From Capitulum mitella (Eukaryota; Arthropoda; Thecostraca; Pollicipedomorpha; Pollicipedidae), in NCBI GenBank assembly GCA_030062745.1, contig CP099854.1, positions 13,712,153-13,776,152 of the forward strand: a stretch of 64,000 nt of DNA, in the 5' to 3' direction. Under the pieces are notes generated by a model. The model did no database searches, was not told where the DNA came from, and worked only from the letters and a program-made list of their open reading frames with translations. Below are positions 14,011 through 27,911 of the stretch, piece by piece. How positions within the stretch are numbered: position 1 is the stretch's first letter; every line of letters begins with the position of its first letter. The position numbers were made by a program, and so were the translations under genes.

Positions 14011-15670
14011 GGACAGACCACGTGGCGACATCTCCGGCATCACTGCCCGCGCCCGGGATAGCATGTTGTTAGAGGTAAACAAACCAAGTGAAGCGACCAC
14101 GCAATGTTGCGTCTGGTCACCGACAGAGCGAAATAATGAACCAACGTAAAAATCTGAACACAAATATTTGACAATGGTTTGTCTTCTCCAGCAGCCACTG
14201 ACCAGATGACAAAAAGACCCCAGTACGTTTCCGCTTCAATTAACACCTCTGTTGATCATCAGAATGGCCAGGAAACAAAACGGCGGAAGCTGTGACGTCA
14301 CATCTCAACCAGGTACACTTACACTAACCAGCTTAACATTGCGCCTATAATACAGTCATTCCATTTTGTGACGTACGTGATAATGGGTTTCTGGACAATA
14401 TTGTCCCGCGAAGTTTATTTTTAAGTTTAAGTATCACAACACGTTTCAACATTCACCTACGGGTACTGGGAAGCAAGAAACTGGACATGTTCATCACAAA
14501 CTCCTGGCCCATGGGAACGTCCCTGCCCGCGGCCCAAGCCGTGAGACGGAGGCCTCTGCTGGAACCGCCGCTGGCCGCGCCGCGCCGCGCCGCGTCCTGG
14601 ATCCTGGATCCGCCCCTGCGCGGGGGTCGGCGTCTGCCGAGGTTTCCGCGGCGCCGGGGCCGCAGGCGTAGCCCGGGGTCGACAAACCCTGGGAAAAGCG
14701 TCCGACCCCGCCGGCAGCCCACTTTCTAAATCGGGCCCGGAATGCGAGGGGGTCGACCCCACCGCAGGGGCGGCGCCAGCATTCACCACCTGGGGGGCCC
14801 GGCGTTTCGCTTCGGGCGACCGGATTGCTTTAGGCCGCACTTCGGCATCAGGCCAGGGTCAAACCAAAGAACATTATGCATTATGCATAACAAGCATTAT
14901 GTGGCCTGCATGAAGAATGTCCCAAACAACTATCGCACATCCTCTGGTTTAGGAAACTCCGTCAAAGAACATCCGCAAGTCAGGTGGAAGAAGCTTCACC
15001 ACTCCGTCAAAGTTCCAAGTTGTGACGAAATCTGCAGCACGTTCTAAGCCTGGACGACCCGTCTCCCCGCATTCACTCGTGAGAACGGGCCTGCTCGGGG
15101 GGGGAGGGGGAGGGTCGGCGACCGACGCACGCGGGGCGGGAGGCGTGGGGGGGGGGCGCCCCCGGCCGGGACGGCCCCGCGTTGTGGAGTAGGGCGCTGG
15201 GGGGAGGGAGGAGAGGACCCTTCAGAAATCAGGCGACCCGGACTCCAGCGGCCGGCCCGGGCGGCGAGGGGAGGGGAAGCCGAGACCCTTCCTTCCCCCA
15301 CCCCGGTAGTGGAGCAGGGTTCCAGGGGGAGGGGAGGGGGCCCACCCTCGGCAACGGTCACACCGGAGCAGTAAAGCAGACCAGGACAGGGAGGGGACGC
15401 CACTAGGGGGCGGGCGGCGAGCGAAGCAGAAACGCCGGAGGGCACAATAAAGCCGCCAGAAGCTACGACCACGGACGGGGCCATGGTGAAGACTAAACCG
15501 CCTCAGGCTAGCCAAAACCGGCCAATACAGCCACAGCCCAGGACGAAGAGGGGTCGCAAAACGTCCACGGACAGGCTGGGCCATGGGAGAAGGACGTGGT
15601 GCAATATGATTTCAACCCGGGCCTGTCACCCGGTCTCAGACCGGAGAAAGGAAAACAAAGGCGATTCCAC

Positions 15671-15704
15671 CGGTAAAATGTTCGCATATCGAACATTTTA
15701 GCCG
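15671..15704. repeat. short hairpin TAAAATGTTCG / CGAACATTTTA
   Basis: An 11-base perfect stem with a CATAT loop, extended by CCGG at both ends with one extra base. Confidence 0.75.
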
Positions 15705-16879
15705 GAACAACACCACATCGGAGGTCGGGAAGGGGGAGGAAGACAGAGGGAACGAAACAGAGAACACGTTACTGCGCGTGCCAATTTCAAATGCCATTTT
15801 AAACTTTCCTCATTTTGCCTGCATTCACGGCGCTGATATTTTCCCTTGGGACACTCCTTTAACCGACCTTTTTTTTAAGAAGCTGTGTATTTTGGCATCC
15901 TTTCTTCCGCAACCGTCGACGTTACACGACCGAAAAGGGAACGGAGAGTACGACGCACTGGACTACGGTGAAGCCATATACACAGATTGCGTATACACAG
16001 ACGCACGCTACTGACAAAGCGGCACGGCGTCCAGTGCCGGTAAATTGGCCAAGGGGGGGATGAAACCGCAGCAATGAGGTATAAAAACGCTAGCATTTTC
16101 CGAGGGTGCAAAGTTGCACGTCACCGGACGCAACATGCATGCAACAGGGAGGGGGTGGACAGGGGAGAGCAGGAAGCAATCACCATTACCCGGTCACAGC
16201 CGCTCGCCTCCGGCCGACCCCTGCACCTGACTGGGGCCCCTTGCCACCCTCCCCCCTGCGACGGTGTTGGTATGCATGAACCAAATACCCCTACAGAGCC
16301 CACCATGAGAACGTTTCGTCGACTTCTGCTCTTAGCCCCAATGGAAATTACACAATCCACGAACGAATCCCCAGTACAGAACTAATGCTCTATGCTGTCG
16401 GTATAAATGACCGTGTGTTTAAAAGCTGACAAACAACAGCATCTGTTCGAAAATAACCATGAACTCAGCGGTGTGGGACAGTCTTCAGATACGACAGGGC
16501 AAGAGTTGTTTTTTCGACATTATCTACCCGTTCAACATCATAAAGCTAATGTTATAATTCAAGGCTGGTGGGGTCGCCGCCAAGTCAGTAGGGCTGCAGC
16601 CTTGCCTGCCCTAAGCGCAGCTGTACGCATGCAGATGACCAGTTTGATGCTTCAGTGTTGTACCTCCAAAGGACTACAAGACGACCTTCGGCTGCGCGCT
16701 GGGCAGACAGCTTTGCATAAAGTCAACATCCAGCTATGCTTCAGCTGATCGACTGGTGCGCGTTCTCAGGCGGTTCTCGACCGAAGGAACGACTGTATCG
16801 GCAGTTCCTCCACAGTTACAAAAATCGCAATCTTGTTTCCCGAACAAGGTGCGATAATCTTCCTGGTGCGCCTGCCGTG

Positions 16880-17640
16880 CGCGATAAACCAAGAAAAGAG
16901 CCCGGACCGGCTGAGCTGACCACTCGCGGCCCGGTGGACGGCGTCACCAGCCGGAGGCAGTGACCACGGCCGCCGTTCCCGGCCGGTTCCGATGTGCTCC
17001 AGTTAACGCGTCGACAAGGTCACCAACCTAGGTCAGCTGACTGGAGGTCACAGCCGCACCCGCGCAACCGGAATCCCTCGGCGAGCGAACTTCGACGGAG
17101 GACAACGTGTCATGTCCAGACGCAATGTCCCAACACGAAACTGGAGCGGATCCCCACACCTGCTCCGCACCTGTCACCTGCAGGCCACGCTTTTAACCCG
17201 CACAGCCCCACGTCGCAACCCGCAGAGCAGCCGCCCACTCACCTCCACAGCGGCCAGCACGTGCTGTCTCCAACCGGTCCTGGCGCCACCACGCGGCTCT
17301 TCACCGCGGCGCTACACACGTGCCACCCCGCCAAGACGCCGCTCCATAATAGCGTCCCGGGCCGGCTAGGTCGGTCAGTACCCCCCTGGCCGCCAGGGAG
17401 CCTCTCCCCTCGGGCGACGGCCGGTTCACGTACGCGTGCCCCCGACCCGGAATGAGGAAGCGGCGGCGCGCTCAGGTGCTCGCCCGCCGCGGGGGGCGGG
17501 GCCCGCGTGTGACGTCACCGGCCCAGGTCGGGGGCGGGGATTCACCTGCTGCGGCGACGGCGGGCTCGGGACTGGGCGGGCCCGAGGAGAGCTCAGACTG
17601 GGGGGGGGGGAAGCTGCGTCACGGGCCATTGTTGTGAGGA
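16880..17640. promoter_or_regulatory. CpG-rich region with GC boxes and a CRE
   Basis: High CpG density, GGGGCGGGG-type GC boxes (about 17490 and 17530) and GTGACGTCACC at about 17508. It looks promoter-like, but the open frames inside show no protein family and no exon could be recognised nearby. Confidence 0.25.
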
Positions 17641-18197
17641 CGCAGCGCGCTTTTTTTAATGGTGCCTTTCATCTTACCCACATCCACCACTGTCCCATTC
17701 CCAAAACGCTGGTGGGCAAACAATCTCGTCTCCCTTTGACGGCGTCCATGCTGAAACGCTATGCCAGCCAGATACTGAGTTGCGTTCCTAGACCGAGGTT
17801 CATGAGCTGGCAAAGCAAAATGGTCTTGTCAGCACGTCCTCAAACACGAGGTGACTGCCAGCTTTGTACAGTAATGCCTGCTATTAGCAAATGCCTTGAT
17901 AGGCACTGGCCTGCGTTCAGCAGTTTTGGGCATTGCAACTGCTGTAACCGTCAGATTTCCTCAGCCCGCTCTGATAACTTGGCCTTCTTAAGAGCATTAA
18001 GATAGAAGGTCTTCAACAAGAATATACGGTCTACACAAAGCCTGGTAATGCAAATACCGTTTCAGGCATGACCTGAATGCTACACATTAAAGACGCATCT
18101 TGAACCTACACAGCCAAGTTGTCGCTTAAAATCTCAGAAATGTAAAACTGATTATAAGTAACGAAATTAAGAAAAGGAAACAAAACGAATACTGTAC

Positions 18198-18200
<3 letters not shown>

Positions 18201-18246
<46 letters not shown>
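18201..18246 (+). repeat. (TA)n microsatellite
   Basis: Uninterrupted alternating TA over 46 bases. Confidence 0.98.
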
Positions 18247-18248
<2 letters not shown>

Positions 18249-19444
18249 AGGTCAGCTGCCTCCAAAACCGCACTTTAATGGAGTTTCAAGACAATTTTCC
18301 TCGAATTTTCCTATTACCTCTTCATCTTTTTCCTATTCCAAACCGTTGTATGACGACACGCGCGGACGCAAGCCATCGAATCTGCCTCTGAAAACCTGAC
18401 CAATGTGGAACATTCCCTTGAAGCTTTGCTTCTGGATCCATCTCAGTCATATCCTGGACGTCTCCACAAAAGACCATTACGCCTGCCTCAGTGCATGCGA
18501 TGATGGGCTTTAACGCGGCATATACATCCCTGATAGCTTTCCAACATCTTTGCCCATACCGAACACAAAATTTTCAGTTAAAGAGAGTCTTTAGGCTGAC
18601 TTTCGTGATTTTCTGCAATGACTGTCCCCGCATACAAAAAGAAAAAAGTTGCCGGTCGTGACTTTTGGACCCTGGCAGAATACAAAAATAAATCACCAAT
18701 AACGAAATGGTCAAGCAGTTTCTTTTTTTAAAGCAAACTCAGAATATACGCAGAGATGGACAATCTCCATCGACTGCGACGGACGGCGGACCAGAGCTGG
18801 CGTATGTACGCTTCATTCAGAATACCAGCCGTCCTCGATCACGTCCCTCACTACTGCACTCTCCGAGCCGTGTCCTCGTCAAGAAGACATCGACAACAAA
18901 GTGGACAGAACCTCGTTTTCCACCCTTTCCGACTTCCGGCTGCAAGCTGCTACGATGCCGAATGACTGAATGAAAATCATAGCTTTCTTGCATGACTCAA
19001 GCGCTTTAATTGGTGTTTGTTCAAGAATAGGTGAAGGTGTACTCGAACATACTTTTATGTGAATTTAACAATGGTTGCTCCACATTAATCGGCCCTTGGC
19101 TGGTCTCTTGGTGCGCCGGTTTTGTACTGATTGACGTTAATATGGCGCACACGCCATTGCCTATTTGCGTTTGATTTTTGAACCCACGGTTCGTCTGAAA
19201 AAAATCGCAACTTGACTAAATTTTGATGATTTTCGGTTGATCTTTGTAGCTCCAAAAACCAGTAGCCGAAATCCGAACACTTCAGAGACAGCTGGGAGGA
19301 GGGAGAACTCTGCTTGCTTGCAGGGGGTACAGACAGCACGGCCCTTCCCTTAGCCAATTCCTGGATCCACCTTTGGTGGTTGGCGAGTGCACGGAGAGGG
19401 GGCCGGACGCTCTGAACGAGGCCCTGCCTTCAGGGTAGGGTTGG

Positions 19445-19735
19445 AAATTTGGTTTTTGTTTTTGGTGTCGAAGTATAATTTCTGTTTTGGAGTACGAAAT
19501 TTTGCAAAAAGTAGTACTGATTTAAGTTAATGTTCTTGGTGTTAGTCAGTTCTGACGACATATTTCTAACTGAAAGGCGACAGTCATTTACTTGCAAAGT
19601 TAAAACTTTGTCAGCATGGTCATAATATGGCTTTTTGAAGGAGGCACACGATGGAACTTTTGGAGAGTAAAATGTTTTTGCAGCACATATTTTCTGGTGT
19701 TCTTCAACACCAGAAAACAACACTTTTTCCAACCT
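19445..19735 (+). repeat. dispersed repeat family A, copy 1
   Basis: Shares an ordered set of segments with 47395-47680 on the same strand: GTGTCGAAGTATAATTTCTG, ACGAAATTTTGCAAA, TACTGATTTAAGTTAATGTT and CTTGGTGTTAGTCAG at the start, and GCACATATTTTCTGGTGTTC near the end. No protein frame is conserved between the copies. Confidence 0.7.
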
Positions 19736-21839
19736 TGCATCAGACCCTCCTGGATCTTGACGTTCGGCAGGTGTACAGCCTCCACGCCATTCATCTTTTC
19801 CTGTGGTCGCAAAAAGGAAAAAAGTCGCAAATGAAACTTTAAAAGGGTCTGTTTGGGGTCCAATTTCGAAGACGAAGGCATCTGGAAGTGTTTAGCTGCT
19901 CGGTTTTTGGACAGGAAAGTTGAAAATCACTAGAAATGTTTCTGGCGAACTTTATGGACTCAGTTTGATTGTGAAAGGCATTTTTTTCCCTGCACGGTAC
20001 GCTAATCAGGCCCTTTACCCTACTACCAATTGGTAGTGGAGTAGGTTGCATGTAAAAAATGTCATGGTGGGCATGAAAATAATAGAAAGATTAGCAGCAA
20101 AACACGTAAAATGGATTTGATTGCAACCACATACAACTGCACACGTAAAAGTGAGGAGCACGTGGCGGCTTTTCCCGGCAGAGCCGCTGTTATCTGGAAC
20201 CGACGAACCCGTCGAGATGCGGTGCCGTCCACCTGAGTACCTGAACTTTGCTCCCAGACCACCGTATTATTTCTCATACCCCGACTGTGGTGTTAATAAC
20301 GATATAACAGAGCTTTGGTTTGAGCTGTTCAGCCGTCACATGGCCACGTGACCAATGCCGCGTCGGTGACGTAATCTTCATTCCAACATATCAAACAGTT
20401 GAACGATTCTGTAACCTCAGTCTCGTTTCAACGACCACAATGACTATGATCTCCCCACAATGAAATAAATGTCATCTCATTGTAGGGAATTTGAAACCTT
20501 AGAAGTTTCAAACATCCGCACAAAAAGCCAACTTAAAACAGCTTCAAACGAAGCAAACGTTCCAGGGAGGAGTTATACGTTTAATTATTGACGTGCATCT
20601 AATGCACTGGCCGGGAAGCGCCAAATCATGGCACGTCTCACCAGCCTCCGATGCTGAAACCTCAGCTAAAAAATTGCCGGCTTCATCATCACAAGTTGGG
20701 CGAAGGGTGGGAGGAACTGCCGTAAAATTGGTGATCGTAAGCCTTCATGAAACATGCATAACGACAGCCCTGGACTGAGTGGAGTAAATCCTCTACAAAA
20801 GCAAAACTGGTGACGTTTTGCTTTTATCGGACGCTGTCTACCATATACAACTTTAGGGAGCATCAGTGAATTACACAACGGCTGTCGACTGGAGAGGCTG
20901 GCGTTTCACCAATAACTCATGTCGAGAACCATTTCCAAACAGTTGCTACGGGGGGGATCTGACGAAAAATGTGGATGTTATTTATTGATGGCCAGAAGTA
21001 GTGCTGAAATGCTCCTCAGACTTAAAATATCAAAAACGATGGCTTTGCTAGAGAGGTTCGCAAGACGCATCCCTAATATTGGCTGTCCCCGTCCAGGGAC
21101 GCATGTTTATAGGGGAAAAATAGCAGAAACAACGAGCAATGGGTTGAAATAAACGCATGGAAATGCAAATTTCCTTCACTGTATTCAAAACAGTCCCTAA
21201 CGATTGCGGATACGTACGATCACTGTCACAGCGGACGGAGCCAACCCACCCGCTATCGAATATAAAGTCGAATATGCACCCAATTCTATTCATTTTTACC
21301 TCATGACATTGCAGTTTGATGCCATCTTGTTTCCTGGATTTGCAGAAGCTTCCCGATTCAAACACATGCTACAGACATGCGTTTCTCATTACTCGTGCAT
21401 TTCGTATGGCACGCTGCAGCAGCGAAAGCCTGAAAAACAGAGTTTGCAAAGTGCCTGTCGGGTTCCATCCAAAAAGCATGGCAGTATACCATAAACGAAG
21501 ACGCTCATTCTCCATGCTTTCGACATCGCTTTTTTGTTGATTAGTATTCAGTACAAACTTTAAAACGGCAAGGCTGCGAACATGAGCGAGCTAACGCAGC
21601 ACCGATTTCATTATTTATACTTTTTTTTGGCTTTTGTGGGACGTTTTTAACCCACTTTCAGCTTCTCTGCTTTTCTCCCTTAACTAGGGCTGGTTTCGGC
21701 GCCGATATATTCGTCGTCTTGCGCTTCCTCCGCCCGAAGACTTCTTTAAACCGAAAAATGCAAGCAATAAGCAGAGGCAAGTGAACGAGCGAGAGCTTAG
21801 CCGCATACAAAAATCAGGAGCAGCATGGCGTTGCCAGAT

Positions 21840-22015
21840 TCCGAATCGTCCATACCGCCAAACTGACATAGAAAATGCCGCCCATATCGCCAAACTGACG
21901 TAGAAAATACCGCCCATACCGCCAAACTGACATAGAAAATACCGCCCATACCGCCAAACTGACACAGAAAATCGCCAGGCCCATACCGCCAAACTGACAT
22001 AGAAAATCGCCAGTT
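21840..22015 (+). repeat. about 32-bp tandem repeat
   Basis: Five units built on CCATACCGCCAAACTGACAT followed by AGAAAAT(A/G)CCGC. The last unit runs into GCCAGTTGCATCG. Confidence 0.85.
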
Positions 22016-22276
22016 GCATCGCAACGTTGAACAGAAATCGCAAATTTCCCATTTGGCGCTATTTTTCCAGAGAAATATGTGCAATGTAAGGAGCATTGAA
22101 TACGTTGAAAAAACCTCAAAGCGTTTGGCTATAGGACCGGATTTCGAGCTCCCCATTTTTTTAATGGTAAGCTCACAATGGATGGGTTGGTCAGTACTTC
22201 CCTGTGCGACAGAGGCTTCGCCGTCTTTTCTTTCCTCAAGTCGACCCAACCCCGTCTGTCCGTGATGCAGTAGTAC

Positions 22277-22278
<2 letters not shown>

Positions 22279-22327
<49 letters not shown>
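22279..22327 (+). repeat. (TC)n microsatellite
   Basis: Uninterrupted alternating TC over 49 bases. Confidence 0.98.
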
Positions 22328-22328
<1 letters not shown>

Positions 22329-23399
22329 GCACTCCCACCCAGTCGTGGAGCTATTGAACTGGTATCGGCCTGTATAAAGAGATGTCTCCATCGATGACAT
22401 ATATTCATACCAAATCCACAAATATTCCGATATTACTACCGAGCACTCCCAGTTCAAGTCTCTCCGCAGTGCTCCACGGTTCTCTTCTCACTGCACTGAG
22501 GCAGGCCATGCAGACAAACAGATTTACTTCTGCTTCCTTCAGCAACCGATTTTTTCCCGTTTGGCCTTGAATGCCAGTTTGGGCTGACCAGACACGCTGA
22601 TGGACTTATTCTGTGCTTCTTCGCGGCCTGATGCTTCACAAGACTATCATGTTTTGGTTTAAGCTTTATTACACAGTCAACATTAAGGATCACCATGACT
22701 GTCTTGCTTTAGCCATTTGAACTTCTTCTCCATTTCTTGATAACATTTCCGCCGATTCCCAATATCCCTTCCTCTTCGACATGAAAGAGACCTACGAATC
22801 CTCCGATCCCCAAGCGCAAACCGATCGCAAAGCGCTAGTTTCTATGACTGCAGGCCTTTTCGTCATATGTAGCAGAAACTGTACCTCAGAGAGTAAGGAA
22901 TACACTGCGTGATCACAAGCTCGTATCAGAAGCGCAGTCAACGGGGGACGAGGGACCCGGCCCCACTTAGGCCTGCAGTTTTTGCGAAAACCATTGCACA
23001 TCGTCTTCCCGGCAGGCGGTTTTCGTATGATTTCAGTTCACCCTGAGCTCCGCCCCCCCCTCCCCTTAAGAAAATCCTGACTACGCCCCTGGCTCATATT
23101 GTAAAATTTGTTGACTGAGATTTTTTGCCTGGGTTTCCTAGCATGTTTGTATTTGAGCGTACTTCAGTGACTTTCTAAGCATTTGGCAAAATCGCCAATT
23201 CTACGTAATGTTATTGCCAATCGCCAGTCACGATATTCTCTCCACGAATTTCCCTAGTTTCCGTAAGTACTCCGAGAAAATCGCCAGTTTGGCGATTTTT
23301 CGCCAATGTTGGCAATGCGGGAACCGCATGAAAACCAATCTTACGAATCATAGGCAGCGGACTTTTACGGTCCATCCCCCAGCCCATGACGGGAATTAG

Positions 23400-23730
23400 T
23401 GTGTCGACAGCCGCGTCCTACGTCATCCCGACAGGTGCCTCATTTAAAGCCCCGACGCTGACCGACCATTCGCGACCGCTGCCCGGCAGCCGGCCGCACT
23501 GCGCATGCGCAGCCAGCCGGCGTCGCCCGGGGCGCCTCCCGAAGCGGAGCTGGCCGCATTTAGCGTCGGCCGGGCGGGGCTCGGGACGAGGCGCAGCCTC
23601 GGGCGACGGCGCGCGGACGTTGACCCCCCGTCGGCCGACTTCGAACGGTGCGGCGGCCACCCTGTGCCCCAGTGGCCACCCTGTGCGCGACCGGGCCGGA
23701 GCGATGTCCGGGATGAGAGATGTGTGTGGG
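23400..23730. promoter_or_regulatory. CpG island with NRF-1/EWG palindrome
   Basis: CpG-dense stretch containing the perfect palindrome TGCGCATGCGCA at 23500-23511, the binding consensus of NRF-1 and its insect homologue Erect wing, commonly found in promoters. No gene could be attached to it on either strand. Confidence 0.35.
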
Positions 23731-26700
23731 GGGGGGGGGGAGCAGAATGACGACCTCGAGGGGAAGCGAGCGAACTCCGACGCTCGGGTGTGGCAGCGCG
23801 TCCCGAACTTAAATGCTACGGTTGGCGGCGGCCACTGGCAGCAGATAACGCCGGGGCTTCGAACGAACGACGCGACATCGAGCGACTCTGGAAAAAAATC
23901 ACATTCCAAAAGGATGTATTTATTATCTGTACGTTTAATACACGTACAGTCTACTTATGGATATGACCATTCGCATGTGGCTAAGGCACCTAATTGAACA
24001 ACGCTAGTCAGCAACCAATCAGACTGTCAGTTACGTCAACTGGACCACATCAAATACTCGTTGGAAGATTTGTCGGAAACGGCAAGCCAAGTGTCACAAT
24101 GCTGTGGACTGTTTAAAAACACTTTTAATATTGGTTTTACGCAAAACCCGTGATAACGTATGTTTGGCCTCAGTAATAAAGCCATAAATTCTGTTCTAGA
24201 TAAATGCAAGTAACACAAATGACATTTTTATCCACAATACTTCGCCTGAACGCGAGTACATGATTAATACTGAATTATCTGAAAAGCCGCACTCATCGAT
24301 TTCCAGGGACTGTCTTGCGTTAAGGCTATCGAGGCCCGTGAAATATACACATGTGACTTAAGGGGCCTTTTTACCTTAGGCAATACGGCATCCCTTTTTT
24401 AAATAATTTGCGGCCGAACGAGGACATACATAATAAGGCATTTATCATGGTTGCTTTAGCGGAAAAGGTTCCTGATCCAAACTCCTGTCTATTCTAACAC
24501 GTCCTTCATCAAGTAACCTTTTGTTCAATGTTCTACCACTACGGCGGACCCTGTTCAGTTTCTCATTACTTTCATATGCTCGTATAAGCGGCTAACAATC
24601 AGCCCATTCGCCACAATTACGAGAACTGGGTGAAAAAGCAGGCCTTGAATATTACGATATTACCATGCCTACTGTATTTCTGCTACATTTCACAGCTAAC
24701 AGCAATTTTCATTCCACCCTGGTAAGGCTTCGCTTGCCACTGGGGCCGCATACATCAAACAAACTCGCCAATATGGCGGCGTATCCGTCGTAAACGTCGC
24801 ACAAAAGCAGCATCAGCCATAATCAGCCAACAGCTCTAATGACGACAAAGTCTGGCCAGTCACGAGGGAGTGGCGGCCCAGCCTGTAAACCGTGCAGGGA
24901 TGGCGCGCATAAAATGTCCGGAGACGAGTTTCCCCCGTGGCTATGGAGCGTTTCTGTCCCCCCCCCCGCGGTGGGGAGGCCTCCGCCCCTGCTCAGGCCG
25001 GGGATTCGATCTGCGCGAGGGGAGCGTGTCGTCCTCACAAATGAATTCCTCCACACTGGCGATGCGCGGTTATTAATGACGGGGAGTGATAGGGAAATAG
25101 GGACAGTAAAGGAATAGAGAAACGGCGAGGAAGACAGAGAGAGGGGAGAGGGAGAGACAGGGAACAGGGAGGGAGAGAGAAAGAAAGAAAAAGAAGACGT
25201 GGGAGGGATGAAAATGGATTGATTGCTTCACCGAGTTTGTCGAAGGTAATTCGCGACCCAGTGCTTCGGTGAAGGGACAGTCGGAGAAGGCATATGCCAT
25301 AACTTAAACACAATCCAGTAACCTTTGGGCGAGTTAGGCATTATCGAAAGCACTAAGGTAGCCCTGCTATGTTAAATCTCTCCAGTGGGTCGTTGGTAGT
25401 GTCTTTACAAGCAACCTAAAAAGACAAGAAGCTGATGAGTCTGCAATCCACGAGCGCCGGTGCCCCGGCCTGGAGGTCGGCTGTGCCCAGCTGGTGACCG
25501 ACAGCCGGAGACTTCAGTGCGGGGTCAGCCAGTAGCCCATAACGCTGACGGGCCGGCCGAGCGTCGGAGTTTTTTCTGCGATGCGACGGTGCGTCGGGAT
25601 GCTGGAGGGGCTGCGGACCGGGCAGCTCTGCGCACAGGAGCGCAGTGGCATCAGCCACCGCCATCCAATGCCTGGCAGGCTTTGAATTCCACCTTGGACA
25701 TGTAGTGTGTCTCAAGGGGGGGGGGAGGCACGGCTCGAAGTGATTGTCGCAACGGAAAATTTCTGGGAACCGTGTTTGTTAGAATAAAGTCATAATCATA
25801 ATACGTTTCTGTGTAGTAGTATTCACGGAACTCTTGTGGGAATACAATTATGGAACTGCATAAAGTCCATGCTCCGTAGATAGCATTAGTTTTTAATTTA
25901 AAATTATCATTTCCAAGCGCTTTCATATGCTTTGAAGAAAAGCATATCAGTCAGGCTGCACCTTTACAAGACATAACGAGGAAGACTAAAGGTGCCCTTT
26001 TTCAACCAAACATGAATTGCAGTCCTGCGAATTACGTGGCCTCCACAAGGGACGGCAGCCAGCCCAGCAGCAGCGCCATCAGTCGCGGCTGGACTCCACT
26101 GGAGGTCGGCACTGGGCCTTCGGCGCCCGCTCTGGCCGCTGAGTCCGCCACAGCTCAGTTAAGGTCAGCGCTGAGGCCGCCTGATCAGCAGAGCGGAGAC
26201 AGTCGACCAGGGACGGGACGCGCCTCGTTGACCGCCGGCGATTACTGCACAAATTAATCAGTTATCAAATAATGCAATGCATAAAAAACGACTATAAAAA
26301 TAACTAGCGGTGACGATTACTGTACGTCGTCGTCTCTGATTCCACACCGAAACACTACTATAAACGCATCAATTCAAAACATCAGCACTGTAGGTATCAT
26401 TCATAACATACTGTGACTCAGTAGCTAAAAATGGTCAGTCAGCACAAGATTCGGTATGGTTAATTCACCACGAGCGACATTCAACGACGCCTACCAAATG
26501 ATTCATTTCTATGAAATGAGATTATCTGGATACATGTCAGCCACTACAGTGGTTTAAAATGCCAAATAACGCAAAATAAGCCACAATCCGGTCTGTTGGT
26601 AGGGATGAGTGCTGCACTGCGCTGGAGATGAGAATGCGCAGTCCAAACTGTGAAGCGGAACCTTTGGTTCCGCAAAACATCGCAGCCTTATTCAGCACTG

Positions 26701-27204
26701 TTTCCACGGGTTGTAAACCTAGCTGATTTTGAAATGAACACGCATCTTGATACCAGATTTCGAATAGCTAGCCGTAAGGAATAACATGCCGTCGGCAATA
26801 TGGTCAATGCTGCGGAAGTTTGATCGGTACAGTATGGACTCCTGTTTGACAATATGGGATTCCAGGAAAAGGCAGCATGCAGGTCATTTTGTGTGACACG
26901 CTAAGCTCCAGCGGTTAGCGTATTAGTCGGTTAACGCAGACACGTTTTCAGACATCACTGGCATGGAGCATCTGTACGGACCCTGCTGCCGGCAGGCCTG
27001 GAACACACTGAAATTTCAGGCGATCAGCCTCTATTTCTTCGAAAGGCCGACTTTGGAAATATTTTAATATTCTTAGATCGGCGTTTTCAGAACTATTTCA
27101 CGAACTCCAGTATCGCATGACTCACGCTCTGGATTCGGCTTATGACACTGGGCTGGGGTGAGCTCCCATAAGGCGAATCTCAGAATCGTTATGGCTGGCT
27201 ACTG

Positions 27205-27520
27205 AATACTGAGCAGCCTGAATCTCTGTCTGATACTGAAAAGCCGTCTCTGTCTGATAGTGAGTAGCCGTCTCTGTCTGATACTGAGCTCTGCCTGATA
27301 TTGAGCAGCCGTCTCTGTCTGATACTGAGTGGCTGTCTCCGTGTGGTACTGAGTAGCCACCTCTGTCTGATACTGAGTAGCTGCCTGTCTGATACTAAGA
27401 AGCCGCCTCTGTCCGATACTGTGTAGCCGTCTCAGTCTGGTACTGAGAAGCTGTCTCTGTCTGGTACTAAGTAGCCGTCTCTGTCTGATACTGAGTCTCA
27501 TCTGACCATCTGATACTGAT
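27205..27520 (+). repeat. about 24-bp minisatellite
   Basis: About 12 diverged copies of CTCTGTCTGATACTGAGTAG plus CCGT. Confidence 0.88.
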
Positions 27521-27837
27521 CTGATACAAACTGATTATCAATAAGTCCTTCTATCAGCGGTGGCATCATGCTCGCTTTTATATTTGTATTTTCCGTATAC
27601 TGCGTATGTCTGTTTTTATCATGCATGTTCATATCCGCATTTTATTGACGTGAGGCCCATATTAGCCACATGTACAGTGGATGGCTTTTTAATAAAGTAT
27701 CCGTCTGACACTGATACTCTACGGGGGTCTGAGACTTATGACCCGTCGGCTGCTGCAGCGATATCTGATTGGTTTTCTGACGTGGCTTTACCCAGAATCG
27801 TCCGACGAAGTGCCTCAACGGACAGAGGACGGGGGAC

Positions 27838-27841
<4 letters not shown>

Positions 27842-27909
<68 letters not shown>
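27842..27909 (+). repeat. (GA)n microsatellite
   Basis: Uninterrupted alternating AG over about 67 bases. The RERERER and SLSLSLS open frames across it are artefacts. Confidence 0.98.

Positions 27910-27911
<2 letters not shown>

Noticed and set aside
23386..23997. 203-codon plus-strand frame in a CpG island
   Set aside because: Composition-driven; both strands are open here and neither resembles a protein family.
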